Shown: piece by piece, positions 52,101 to 60,924 of the stretch | Numbering within the stretch: position 1 is the first letter of the stretch | Layout of the letters: each line of letters begins with the position of its first letter | From: Deltaproteobacteria bacterium | Lineage (GTDB): Bacteria; Desulfobacterota; Desulfobacteria; Desulfobacterales; Desulfatibacillaceae | Reading direction: 5' to 3' | DNA length: 64,000 nucleotides | NCBI GenBank assembly: GCA_016235345.1 | Contig: JACRLG010000007.1 | Span: 124,001 to 188,000, forward strand | Translations under genes and position numbers: made by a program | The notes under the pieces: generated by a model | The model's input: the letters and a program-made list of their open reading frames with translations, nothing else | The model's database searches: none | Told to the model about the DNA's origin: nothing

Positions 52101-52706
52101 CTAAGCCTCAAGGACAGCCAGGACGGAGCCATGGTGCGCATCGGCGGGCTCATCCGCTCGGTCAAGCACCACACCACCAAGAAGGGCGACCCCATGGCCT
52201 TCGTCACCCTGGAGGACTTCAAGGGCGCGGTGGAAATGGTGGTCTTTCCCCAGTCATACGCAGCCGCAGGACCGCTCCTGGTCCCGGAGACCCCCGTAAT
52301 CGTCCAGGCCCTGGTCCAGAAGGAAAAGGAGGATGACGCGGCCAAGCTCATCTTGGACCTTGAGCGCGGAAGCAAAATGGTGGCCATGGAAGACGCCGAA
52401 AACACATGGACCTCGGCTGTCCACATCCACGCCGACCTTTCAGCCACCGACAGAACCGCCCTGGAAAGCCTGAAATCGATTCTCGTCCGTTACCCCGGAG
52501 TCCGCACCTGCCACCTGCACCTCAAAGCCAGGAGGAACGAGCTTGTCATGGAGCTTCCGCCCTCCTTCCGGGTGAACCCGGACCGCCCCCTCAAAAAGGC
52601 GGTGAACGACCTTCTGGGCTTTTCCGCCTTCCGCCTGAGCTGCGAGCCCGCCAAGGCCCTTGAGAGAAAATCCAACGGTTTCCGAAACAAGAAAAAGCTG
52701 CACTGA
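49182..52706 (+). CDS. dnaE: DNA polymerase III alpha subunit
   Basis: The 1174-residue replicative polymerase catalytic subunit. An N-terminal PHP domain ([13 protein letters not shown] to about residue 280), the C-family palm with [13 protein letters not shown] and [11 protein letters not shown] carrying the catalytic aspartates, fingers ([24 protein letters not shown]) and a helix-hairpin-helix region are in order. The C-terminal OB domain ([19 protein letters not shown]) and tau-binding tail follow. Length and motifs match DnaE1 rather than the error-prone DnaE2. uvrC follows after 49 bases and may be co-transcribed. Confidence 0.97.
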   Translation: [1174 protein letters not shown]

Positions 52707-52755
52707 GAGGATAGTCGGCAGTGGGCAGGGAAAGGCTGGTAACTCTTTCCGCAAT

Positions 52756-54588
52756 ATGGAAATGGACGAAATAAAGGAACAGTTGAAGCGCCTCACCCAG
52801 GGGCCCGGCGTCTATCTCATGAAGGACGAAGCCGGAACGGTGATCTACGTGGGAAAGGCCGTGAACCTGAAACGCCGGGTTTCCAGCTATTTTTTGAAAA
52901 CCCGGCGGGACTTCAAAACCGCGACCCTGTCGTCCAAGATCGCAAGTTTCGACACCATCGTCACCGCCTCGGAAAAAGAGGCCATAATCCTCGAACACCT
53001 CCAGGTCAAAAAGCATAACCCCCGGTACAACATCCAGTTGAAGGACGGCAAGCTCTACCCCTCGCTCCGCATCAACGTGAACACCGCGTTTCCGCGGATA
53101 GAGGTGGTTCGCAAGGTGAAAAAGGACGGCGCGCTCTATTTCGGCCCCTACGCCGCAGCCGGGGCCGCGCGGGAAACCCTGTGGCTCCTTAAAAAGACCT
53201 TCCCCCTGCGCCTTTGCAAGGGCGACAACCCGCCAAAACGCAGTAGGCCGTGCATAAATTTCCAGATGGGACGCTGCCTTGGCCCCTGCTGCAACAAGGT
53301 GGACCCGGCCCTTTACAGGGAAATGGTGGACCAGGTGGTGCTCTTTCTGAAGGGCAGAACCGACGATCTGATAGTTCAAGTGAAGCGCCGCATGATGGAG
53401 GCGGCGGAGGCCCAGGATTTCGAGCGGGCCGCCGTGCTCCGGGACCGCATGTTCGCCCTTTCCCAGACCGTGGAAAAGCAGAGCGTGGTGAACCCGGACT
53501 TCGTGGACCGGGACGTGTTCGGTCTGGCCATGCGCCCGGGGCTTCTCATGATCTCCATACTTTTCGTGCGGGGCGGGGTTCTCACCGGAAGCCGGAACGA
53601 GCCGTTCACCGAGATTCTGGGGGACGAGCCCGAAGCCCTGGCCTCCTTCATCAGCCGCTACTACGGCGGCGAGGTCTTCATTCCCAAGGAAATTCTTGTA
53701 CCGGTGGAGATGGAGGGCGCGGATTCGCTTTCCGAGTGGCTTTCGGACGGAAAGGGCGAGAAGGTCGCCATCCATTTTCCCCAGCGGGGTGAAAAGGTCC
53801 GGCTTCTGGCTATAGCCAGGGCCAACGCCGACGAGGCCCTGGCCCGTCACGAATCCGGGGCCGAGGAGGAGGAGCGCCTGCTTGAAAGGCTGCAAAAGCG
53901 CCTCCGCATGGACAGGATTCCGCGCAGGATTGAGTGTTACGACATCTCCCACACAGCAGGCGTTAAAACGGTGGCCTCGATGGTGGTGTTTTCGGGGGTG
54001 AGGCCCGAAAAAGGGTCGTACCGGAGATTCAACATCCGTACTGTTGAAGGCCCGGACGACTACGCTTCCATGAAGGAGGTCATAACCCGGAGGTTTACCG
54101 GAAAGGAAAAGGACCTGGTCCCGGACCTGGTTCTTGTGGACGGAGGCAGGGGCCAGCTTTCCATGGCGACGGCGGCGGTGGGGGAACTTGGCCTTTCGGG
54201 CGGCTTCGCCCTTGCCGGAATCGCCAAGAAGGATGAAAAACGGGGCGAGACATCGGATAAAGTCTATCTTCCGGGCCAGGCCAACCCGGTGATTTTCGGC
54301 AGGGACGCAGACCTTCTGCTAATGCTTGAGCGGGTGCGGGACGAGGCCCACCGCTTCGCCATCACCGGGCACAGAAAAAGCCGGGGGGCGGAAATAAGGC
54401 GCTCGGTGCTGGACGACGTTCCAGGTATCGGCGAAAAGCGCAAAAAGGCCCTTTTGAAGCACTTCGGAAGCGTCAAGCGCATAATCGCGGCAAGCGCCGA
54501 AGACGTGGCCAAGGCCCCCGGCATGACCCGCGCCCTGGCCGAAACAGTCCTTGCCGCACTTCAAAACAACGCTGCAAAAAAGCAGTAA
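52756..54588 (+). CDS. uvrC: UvrABC excinuclease subunit C
   Basis: A 610-residue nuclease that makes both incisions in nucleotide excision repair. The N-terminal GIY-YIG domain (GPGVYLMKDEAGTVIYVGKA) cuts 3' of the lesion, a UVR motif (AEAQDFERAAVLRDRM) contacts UvrB, and the RNase H-like domain (IECYDISHTAGVKTVASMVV; LVLVDGGRGQLSMA) cuts 5'. The C-terminal tandem helix-hairpin-helix (LDDVPGIGEKRKKALLKHFG) binds DNA. A CCNKVDP-type cysteine cluster (MGRCLGPCC) may hold an Fe-S cluster. The ATG at 52756 is preferred; longer frames overlap dnaE. Confidence 0.96.
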   Translation: MEMDEIKEQLKRLTQGPGVYLMKDEAGTVIYVGKAVNLKRRVSSYFLKTRRDFKTATLSSKIASFDTIVTASEKEAIILEHLQVKKHNPRYNIQLKDGKLYPSLRINVNTAFPRIEVVRKVKKDGALYFGPYAAAGAARETLWLLKKTFPLRLCKGDNPPKRSRPCINFQMGRCLGPCCNKVDPALYREMVDQVVLFLKGRTDDLIVQVKRRMMEAAEAQDFERAAVLRDRMFALSQTVEKQSVVNPDFVDRDVFGLAMRPGLLMISILFVRGGVLTGSRNEPFTEILGDEPEALASFISRYYGGEVFIPKEILVPVEMEGADSLSEWLSDGKGEKVAIHFPQRGEKVRLLAIARANADEALARHESGAEEEERLLERLQKRLRMDRIPRRIECYDISHTAGVKTVASMVVFSGVRPEKGSYRRFNIRTVEGPDDYASMKEVITRRFTGKEKDLVPDLVLVDGGRGQLSMATAAVGELGLSGGFALAGIAKKDEKRGETSDKVYLPGQANPVIFGRDADLLLMLERVRDEAHRFAITGHRKSRGAEIRRSVLDDVPGIGEKRKKALLKHFGSVKRIIAASAEDVAKAPGMTRALAETVLAALQNNAAKKQ

Positions 54589-54611
54589 CCGCTTACCCGC
54601 CGAATCGCTTC

Positions 54612-55343
54612 CTATTTCTTCTGAACAGCCCTCGTTTTTTTTCTCATCCTGATGTTCAGCATTTCCACGAAGGTTGAAAAGGCCATTGCGAAATAGAGGT
54701 AGCCCTTGCTGATGTGGAACTCCAGGCCCTCGGCCATGAGAGCCGTGCCGATGAGAAGCAGGAAGGCCAGCGCCAGTATTTTTATGGTGGGGTGGCTTTC
54801 CACGAAATTGGCCAGGGGCCCGGAAAGGAACATCATCACGATAACAGCCGTGATTATGGCCCCGGCCATGACGAAGATTTTATTGGAAAGCCCCACTGCG
54901 GTGATCACGGAATCCAGCGAAAAGACGATATCGAGGATCATGATCTGGGTGACCACCCCTGAAAACGAGACCTTGGGCAAGGTTGAAGAACCCGGTATGT
55001 GATGCGGGTCTCCCTCCACGTTCTTGTGTATCTCCACGGTGCTCTTGGCCAGAAGGAACAGGCCGCCAGCAAGCAGGATGATGTCCCGGCCCGAAATATC
55101 CATGCCCAGGACCGAAAAAAACGGTGCGGTGAGCTTCATGATAAGCGAAAGGGAGAACAGAAGGCCGATCCGGGTTACCATGGCCAGCGCAAGCCCCACG
55201 GTGCGGGCCTTGGCGCGTTTTTCCTCCGGCAGGCGGCTGGCCAGGATGGCGATGAAAATTATGTTGTCTATGCCTAAAACGATTTCGAGAACCGTGAGAG
55301 TTAAAAAGGCAAAAAAGATATCGGGCGAAAAAATGGCTTCCAT
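54612..55343 (-). CDS. TerC-family integral membrane protein
   Basis: A 243-residue protein with seven helices. The two acidic membrane motifs of the family are present (LEIVLGIDNIIFIAILASRL and IMILDIVFSLDSVITAVGL). TerC-type proteins have been linked to tellurite resistance and, more recently, to manganese export and metalation of exported enzymes. The ATG at 55343 overlaps the TMTC-like gene's stop as TGATG, so translation is coupled to it. Confidence 0.92.
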   Translation of the reverse strand: MEAIFSPDIFFAFLTLTVLEIVLGIDNIIFIAILASRLPEEKRAKARTVGLALAMVTRIGLLFSLSLIMKLTAPFFSVLGMDISGRDIILLAGGLFLLAKSTVEIHKNVEGDPHHIPGSSTLPKVSFSGVVTQIMILDIVFSLDSVITAVGLSNKIFVMAGAIITAVIVMMFLSGPLANFVESHPTIKILALAFLLLIGTALMAEGLEFHISKGYLYFAMAFSTFVEMLNIRMRKKTRAVQKK

Positions 55344-57937
55344 CAATTCCTCTCCGTCTGTTTTTTATCAATGAGGTCGCGGGCCGTTGCGATGTCCCGG
55401 TGAATGCCTGTGTCGGTGGGCGACAAAAGGGCGGCCCTCGAAAAGGCGGTCAGGGCCTCTTTGGGCCGACCGAGTTTCATGAGTATGCGCCCCAAGTCGC
55501 GCTGGGCTTCCGGGTTTTCGGGAAAATCCAGCGCTGCTTTGCCGAAAATTTCAAAAGCCCTGTCATAGAGGCCCCGTGCGGCAAGCATGGAGCCCAGGCC
55601 GAGCCTTGCGTCAATGTCGGTTGGGCTTAAGGCCGCCGCTTTTTGAAGTTCTTCGCCTGCCTTTTCGAACTGCTTCATCCGTGAAAGGGCCAGAGCCAGA
55701 TTTTTGTGTACGGCGGTCCTTTCGGGCGCAAGGAAAACCGCGCTGTAAGCGCCGGGAGCCGATCTGGCCTTTAAGGCCAGCGCCTCCTTTTCCATTAGCC
55801 CCAGAGCCTTCCTGTACTCCACTATGGCCTCCAGGTTGCGGCCCTGGGTCGTTAAGGCCACGGCGAGGCTGTTTACGGCGTCGGCGTTTTTCGGATCGAG
55901 CGAAACCGCCTTGCGAAGGCGGCTCACCGCTCCCACGGTATCACCGGAGTGGAGCAGGGCGTTACCCAACTGGGAAAGGGCCTCGGAGTTCCCCGGCTGG
56001 TCCGAAACCGCCTTTTCCAGAACAATGGCGGCTTCCTTCGCCTTGCCCTGCTGAAGGAGCACGATCCCCAGGTTGATCCTGGCCTGGACGAATCCCGGCG
56101 CGACTTTGAGCGCTTCCCGAAACATGGCCACCGCGTCCGAGAAAAGGCCCTTGCCCAGTTGGAGCGTGCCAAGGTTGTTCAGGGCCTTGGCGAAATAGGG
56201 GTTCCAGGCCAGGGCCTTTCTGAAATGAAGCTCGGCCTCCCTCATGCGCCCAAGGTCCATGAGGGCGAGCCCTAAGTCGTTGTGGGCGAACACGTAGTCA
56301 TCCCTTATTGCAAGGGCGCGGCGGAACATGGCGAGCGCGTCCTCGGTGCGGCCCATTTCCCTGTACGCGAGCCCCATGTTGTAGGGGGCGTCCATCAGCG
56401 AGTTGTCGGTGGCCATGGCCTGGGCGAACCTTGAAATGGCCTCCCTGGTTTTTCCCCTTTTCATCAGGGCGATGCCAAGGTTGTTGTGGGCGATTGCGTC
56501 GTTAGGCGCTTTTTTTGCGGCGTCCTGCCAAAGGGCCAAGTCATCGGCCCACACCTGGTTTCGCATGAAGGCGGAAAAACCCAGAAGAAGCGAAAGCACC
56601 GTGAGAATCGCCGTGGCCCGCCGTGGAAATTTCGAAAAGATCCATGAAGCGAAAACAAGGCAGAGGAAAATCATGGGCAGATAGGCACGGTGCTCGAAAA
56701 CCATGTGCAGGGGAAGAACCGAGGACTCTATGGCAAGGTTCCCGAAATACATGAAAACGGCGAAAACCAGCACGGGCCGCTTTCCCCTGGCCTTTACGGC
56801 GTAAACGAAAATTCCGGCCAGGGCAAGGATGGCCGCAATCGTTGACGGATGTGAAAAAAGGCCGGTGGAAACCGTCACGTCGTGGCCAAGGCTAAGAAGA
56901 TCGGGCAGTGGAAGAAGAAAAAGGCCCAGGTACAGGAACACCACCCTGGCCTCGGTGAGAAGGCGCTGATAGCAGGTGACGGGGGCGATGTTCTTGTAAT
57001 CGTGAATTATGGTTGCAAGGGGCCGGCCCTCCACCCAGACGGCCAGGGCCACAGCGGCCAGGAAGGCCGTGAGGATGATTTCCATTCGGCGCGTGCTGGC
57101 CTTTAAAGGGCCTGCCTGCGGCCTTTTGAGGGCCATGTAGATGGCCACTGGAGCCAGAACGGCCCAGGCTGCGAAAAGTCCCGGATGGACCTGTCCTCTC
57201 CCCACAACGGCGGCGGCAGCCGCAGTCATGAGCAGTATCCCCCAGGCGATGGGCATTGACTGGGCCGCCAGCCATTTTTCGTCGGCGCGCCTGAAAAAAA
57301 GGCACTCGTATAAAAGGATGAAAAAGGGCAGGGTGGCCGCGTTTTCCTTGGACAGAAAGGCGGCAAGGCCAGCCGCTGCGCATCCCGCGTAAAGAAACGT
57401 CCGTCCGGTTCCTGGCCCTTTCGTCCTTGCCCCGGCGAAAAGGAAGAGGGACAGGATGAAGAACATGCCGCACATGGCGTTGGCCCGCTGGGAGATATAG
57501 CTCACGGACTGGGTGGCGAGCGGATGGCACAGGAAAAGGAGCGCCGCGAAAAAGGCGGCCTTTCCGGCGTTTTTGCCGTAACCCGCTAAAACGAGGGTTC
57601 TGTTTGCCAGGAAAAGGAAAAAAAAGGCCGCAAGCGCGTGAATCGTCGTGTTCACCGCGTGAAAGCCCGCAGTGTCGTAGCCGTTTGCCAGGTGGTTTAA
57701 CGCGAAACTGAGCGTGGTGAGGGGCCGCCCGGATGTCGCGGCGGCAAGGACTCCGCGTAAGGAAAGGCTCTCAAGGGCGATATTGGGGTTGTCCAGTATG
57801 AAGTAGATGTCGTCGAATACGAAGGGGCCTTTTAACGACGGGAAATAGAGCAGAAAGGCGACGGCCAGGAAAAGCGCGAGAATCCCGGCTGCCGTTTTCC
57901 GGGAAAAGGCGGCCTCGACGGCGGGCTCAGGATTCAT
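55343..57937 (-). CDS. TMTC-like GT-C glycosyltransferase with C-terminal TPRs
   Basis: The largest of three paralogues (864 residues): about ten membrane helices with the catalytic-loop motif KGPFVFDDIYFILDNPNI and YISQRANAMCGMFFILSLF, a linker (MRNQVWADDLALWQDAAKK, near residue 470), then a long TPR array of about eleven units to residue 850. The family transfers sugars from polyprenyl-phosphate donors to secreted acceptors in eukaryotes (O-mannosylation); bacterial acceptors are unknown. It overlaps birA by 11 bases at its start and terC at its end, so it sits in the middle of a translationally coupled trio. Confidence 0.88.
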   Translation of the reverse strand: MNPEPAVEAAFSRKTAAGILALFLAVAFLLYFPSLKGPFVFDDIYFILDNPNIALESLSLRGVLAAATSGRPLTTLSFALNHLANGYDTAGFHAVNTTIHALAAFFFLFLANRTLVLAGYGKNAGKAAFFAALLFLCHPLATQSVSYISQRANAMCGMFFILSLFLFAGARTKGPGTGRTFLYAGCAAAGLAAFLSKENAATLPFFILLYECLFFRRADEKWLAAQSMPIAWGILLMTAAAAAVVGRGQVHPGLFAAWAVLAPVAIYMALKRPQAGPLKASTRRMEIILTAFLAAVALAVWVEGRPLATIIHDYKNIAPVTCYQRLLTEARVVFLYLGLFLLPLPDLLSLGHDVTVSTGLFSHPSTIAAILALAGIFVYAVKARGKRPVLVFAVFMYFGNLAIESSVLPLHMVFEHRAYLPMIFLCLVFASWIFSKFPRRATAILTVLSLLLGFSAFMRNQVWADDLALWQDAAKKAPNDAIAHNNLGIALMKRGKTREAISRFAQAMATDNSLMDAPYNMGLAYREMGRTEDALAMFRRALAIRDDYVFAHNDLGLALMDLGRMREAELHFRKALAWNPYFAKALNNLGTLQLGKGLFSDAVAMFREALKVAPGFVQARINLGIVLLQQGKAKEAAIVLEKAVSDQPGNSEALSQLGNALLHSGDTVGAVSRLRKAVSLDPKNADAVNSLAVALTTQGRNLEAIVEYRKALGLMEKEALALKARSAPGAYSAVFLAPERTAVHKNLALALSRMKQFEKAGEELQKAAALSPTDIDARLGLGSMLAARGLYDRAFEIFGKAALDFPENPEAQRDLGRILMKLGRPKEALTAFSRAALLSPTDTGIHRDIATARDLIDKKQTERN

Positions 57938-58757
57938 GGGCCGGTTCCCGGTGAAAGCAGTCGCCGTGGATCACCCTTTCGACGCTTCCGTCGGAAAGGC
58001 GGAGGATTAGCGCGCCGTCCTCGTCAACGTCAAGGGCGGTTCCGGTCAGGGTAATCGATGTGGTGGAAATGGTCACCTCCCGGCCCGGTGTAAGGGAAAG
58101 GGCCTTCCAGCGGGCCATGACGCCCTTGTCTTCAATGCGGGCGAAGCCTCTTTCAAATTCATCCAGAAAAGCCTTCAGAACTTCCATCGTGTCGATCTCG
58201 CGGCCCAGAAGAAGCCTCAGGGACGTGGATTCGGCAAGGGCTGCTGTGGGGTCGTTGTTCACGTTGACGCCGATTCCTATATTCAGGAAGGATACCTCGT
58301 CTCCCTCTGCGGAAAGCTCCGAGAGCATTCCGGAGATTTTTTTCCCCTCGGCCAAAAGATCGTTGGGCCACTTGACCGAAGCATTCACGCCGAATTTTTC
58401 GCGCAGCACGGTGCAAAGGGCGAAGGAGGCGGTGAAAAGAACAAGGTGGGCCTTCGATACCGGAAGCAGGGGCCGGGTGACCAGGGTGAAGTAAAGGCCG
58501 CCGTCGCGCGATTCCCAGGTCCGGGCGAGCCTGCCCCTGCCCTTGGTCTGACGCCTGGCCACAACAATGCTCATGTGGGGTGCGCCGCTCTTGGCGAGGC
58601 TTCGTGCCTCGTCCATGGTGGAGCCGGTCTCGTCGAAAATTTGCGCCAGCCCCGACCATTTGCCCAGCACGCCTGAGCCGTCAGGGTCCGGGTGGCTCAG
58701 GGAGGGCTTGCCGGGGATCGGGGTTTCCTGCGCTGCTGTTGTCTGCTTTTCGATCAT
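57927..58757 (-). CDS. birA: Biotin-[acetyl-CoA-carboxylase] ligase
   Basis: A 276-residue class I biotin protein ligase: no N-terminal helix-turn-helix, so no repressor function is expected. Biotinyl-AMP formation motifs are present (RRQTKGRGRLARTWES), as are KWPNDLLAEGKKISGML with the biotin-contacting lysine and NIGIGVNVNN. The C-terminal SH3-like domain (EVTISTTSITLTGTALDVDEDGALIL) completes the fold. It biotinylates carboxylase carrier domains encoded elsewhere. Confidence 0.95.
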   Translation of the reverse strand: MIEKQTTAAQETPIPGKPSLSHPDPDGSGVLGKWSGLAQIFDETGSTMDEARSLAKSGAPHMSIVVARRQTKGRGRLARTWESRDGGLYFTLVTRPLLPVSKAHLVLFTASFALCTVLREKFGVNASVKWPNDLLAEGKKISGMLSELSAEGDEVSFLNIGIGVNVNNDPTAALAESTSLRLLLGREIDTMEVLKAFLDEFERGFARIEDKGVMARWKALSLTPGREVTISTTSITLTGTALDVDEDGALILRLSDGSVERVIHGDCFHREPAHES

Positions 58758-58780
58758 CAGTCCCGTTGGCAGTTCGCTTT

Positions 58781-59275
58781 TCAGGGGGTGAGGGCTGAGA
58801 TTTCAAGGCCCCCGCAAAGGCGGCCCTCAAGGGGGGCGATGGCCTTTTCAAAGGCGTCCTTGCCCGTGGGGGCGCTTCTCCTGATTTTGCCGTCGGCGAG
58901 TATTATGCCGAGCTCCCAGGTGCGAGCCTTGGGGTTGGCCAGCTGTTTCACGGATTTTTTTATGGACTCGCAGGGCCAGGATTCCTGGCGGGCCGGAAAA
59001 TGGTAGTGCAGGATGACGTTTTTGCCGTCCGTTTCAAGGGCGTAAAAACGGGCGAAGGTCATGTTCCACCCTCCTAAAACGAAGCTCAACAGGATGGCCC
59101 CTCCCAGGAATTTGCCGGTGCGGGGTCGCGGTCCCCATTCACGGAACTGGGCACGGCGCATGTTGGGATAGCGGCAGATGAGATAGGCCATTGCGGCGAA
59201 AACCGTTCCCAGTCCGGCCACCAGCATGAACAGGTTGAAGCCTTTGGAGAAGAATGAAAAATAAACTGGCGCCAA
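58781..59275 (-). CDS. Small membrane protein, unknown
   Basis: A 164-residue protein with two membrane helices (about 10-35 and 55-75) and a soluble C-terminal half. It starts with TTG at 59275, supported by GAGGTGG 4 bases upstream. The soluble part (FYALETDGKNVILHYHFPAR; ELGIILADGKIRRS) looks like a small PH-like or beta-sandwich fold, but I do not recognise the family. It is 9 bases after the rhomboid gene in the same run. Confidence 0.75.
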   Translation of the reverse strand: MAPVYFSFFSKGFNLFMLVAGLGTVFAAMAYLICRYPNMRRAQFREWGPRPRTGKFLGGAILLSFVLGGWNMTFARFYALETDGKNVILHYHFPARQESWPCESIKKSVKQLANPKARTWELGIILADGKIRRSAPTGKDAFEKAIAPLEGRLCGGLEISALTP

Positions 59276-59284
59276 GGTTCCACC

Positions 59285-60151
59285 TCAACCGCTGTAAGTA
59301 AAGGAGACAAGGACCGCCGTGGCTGCGGTATAAAGGCAGGCGAGCTGCCAGCGCCTTTTTGGGGGTCGGCTGAAGACCCGCCCGTACGATAGGCCGATGA
59401 CGGTTCCAGAGGCGTAGCCGAAAAAATGCGCCGCAAGGTCGGCCTTGGGGCTGTTTCCCAAAAGGGCCAGAAAGAGAATCCCCACCCCAAGGACCATCCA
59501 GGCCGAAGGGTTTTTGGGACTGAAGGGCAGGCCCGGAGGCCCCAGCCGGAAGCCGCCCAGAAGCCCTATGGCCCCGAAAACGGCGGTGGACGCCCCGCCC
59601 GAAAGGTGGTTTCCGCCGTAGACAAGGGCTGTTAAAAAGTTGCCGGAAACGCCGGTCAGAAGAATCAGAAGCCAGCCCGCGCCATAGCCCGCGCCCTGGC
59701 ACACTGCGGTTCCGAAAACCAGGAAACCCGCCATGTTGCCGATAAGGTGCAAAAAATCCCCGTGAAGAAATAGCGCGGTTACGCAACGCCACCATTCGCC
59801 GCCAAGGATGAGGCCCGCGTCCGCTCCGAATCTGAAAAGCTGCGAAAGGTTTTCGTCAAAGGGACCAAGTGCCGCGTAAAAGGCGGCGAGCACCGCCGCC
59901 GCCGCGAAGCCCGAATGGCCGGTGGGCGCTTCCACGGCCTCGATTTGAGGGAGCCTCGGGTTTTCCTTCCTGAAGGCCGCTATTTCCGACTGAGCCCGGT
60001 CAAGATCGGCCTCCTCAACCAGAATTTTCCAGCCTCCCTCGCTTTTTTTAAGCCTGTAGGCGATGCCTGCGGCGGCCAGCACCAGGGCGTAGGTGTTGGC
60101 CCGCTTTTTTTTGAAGGTTCCGGCAAGGGGTGTTTTGCCGGATTCCGTCAT
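59285..60151 (-). CDS. Rhomboid intramembrane serine protease
   Basis: A 288-residue protein with a soluble N-terminal domain (about 75 residues) and six helices. The catalytic serine is in GGASTAVFG, the histidine in DLAAHFFGY and the upstream asparagine/histidine in FLHGDFLHLIGNM, so the Ser-His dyad is complete. The N-terminal alpha/beta part (WKILVEEADLDRAQSEIAAF) resembles the cytoplasmic domain of GlpG-like rhomboids. The start overlaps the alpha/beta hydrolase stop as ATGA. Substrates are unknown. Confidence 0.93.
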   Translation of the reverse strand: MTESGKTPLAGTFKKKRANTYALVLAAAGIAYRLKKSEGGWKILVEEADLDRAQSEIAAFRKENPRLPQIEAVEAPTGHSGFAAAAVLAAFYAALGPFDENLSQLFRFGADAGLILGGEWWRCVTALFLHGDFLHLIGNMAGFLVFGTAVCQGAGYGAGWLLILLTGVSGNFLTALVYGGNHLSGGASTAVFGAIGLLGGFRLGPPGLPFSPKNPSAWMVLGVGILFLALLGNSPKADLAAHFFGYASGTVIGLSYGRVFSRPPKRRWQLACLYTAATAVLVSFTYSG

Positions 60152-60900
60152 TTGAGAAACCGCGCCAGGGCCTTGGCGAACTCTGCGGGCTTTTCCAGGG
60201 CCATCATGTGACCGGCCCCTTCGATTATAACAAGTTCGGCGCGGGCTATACCTTCGGCCAGGAATTTCCCGTACTTGACCGAGGTCAGCACGTCCGCGCC
60301 GCCCGAAACCACCAGGCAGGGGACTGAAATCTTTCCCAGTTCCTTCATAACGTCGAACTTGTCGCAGGCGGTGAAATCGGCGATGGAGACGGAGGGATCG
60401 GTTCTCTCCCCCACCGCCCGCATGGCGGCCTTGGCTTCTTCCGGGGCGTCCGCGCTGAAAATCACCGAGTCCATCATGGCTATCGCGCCCTTGGGGTCTT
60501 TGTTCAAGGCCTCGAAAATCATGGGGTTCACGCGAAGTTTTGCGCCGGTGCCCACCAGGATCAGCCCTGAAAGCCAGGAAGGGGCGGCGATTCCTATTGT
60601 AAGGGCGATGCCCCCCCCAAGGCTGTGCCCGGCCACATAAACATTTTCAAGGCCGAGCACCTTGATGAGGGCCGTCACAACGGCGGCGTACTCCGAAACG
60701 TCGCTCCTCGCGTTTCCGCCGGATCCGCCGTGGCCCGGAAGATCGACGGAATAAATGTTCGCCCCCGTTGTTTCCAGTTTCGCAAGGGGCCAGCAGGTGG
60801 AGTCGCCGCCCGATCCGTGGATCAGCACCAGGTTTTTTGAGGAACCCTTATCCGTATGGTCGTAGTGAATTTTTTCGCCGCTGATTTCGATGTGGGGCAT
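60148..60900 (-). CDS. Alpha/beta hydrolase
   Basis: A 250-residue soluble hydrolase. The nucleophile elbow GHSLGGG (about residue 93), the oxyanion loop LIHGSGGDSTCW and the C-terminal His in IEGAGHMMALEKP are visible; the acid is in SGGADVLTSVKYG. The strands and cap match the carboxylesterase / 3-oxoadipate enol-lactonase-like group; substrate unknown. The OleB-type hydrolase of olefin synthesis is also of this superfamily, but the gene is 39 kb from the oleA-like gene and there is no direct link. It is coupled to the rhomboid gene. Confidence 0.88.
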   Translation of the reverse strand: MPHIEISGEKIHYDHTDKGSSKNLVLIHGSGGDSTCWPLAKLETTGANIYSVDLPGHGGSGGNARSDVSEYAAVVTALIKVLGLENVYVAGHSLGGGIALTIGIAAPSWLSGLILVGTGAKLRVNPMIFEALNKDPKGAIAMMDSVIFSADAPEEAKAAMRAVGERTDPSVSIADFTACDKFDVMKELGKISVPCLVVSGGADVLTSVKYGKFLAEGIARAELVIIEGAGHMMALEKPAEFAKALARFLK

Positions 60901-60924
60901 CTTTTTTCTCCTGTGGCGGACGGA

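Noticed and set aside
52591-53952. 453-codon open frame opposite uvrC
   Set aside because: Shadow of uvrC, which shows every expected domain.
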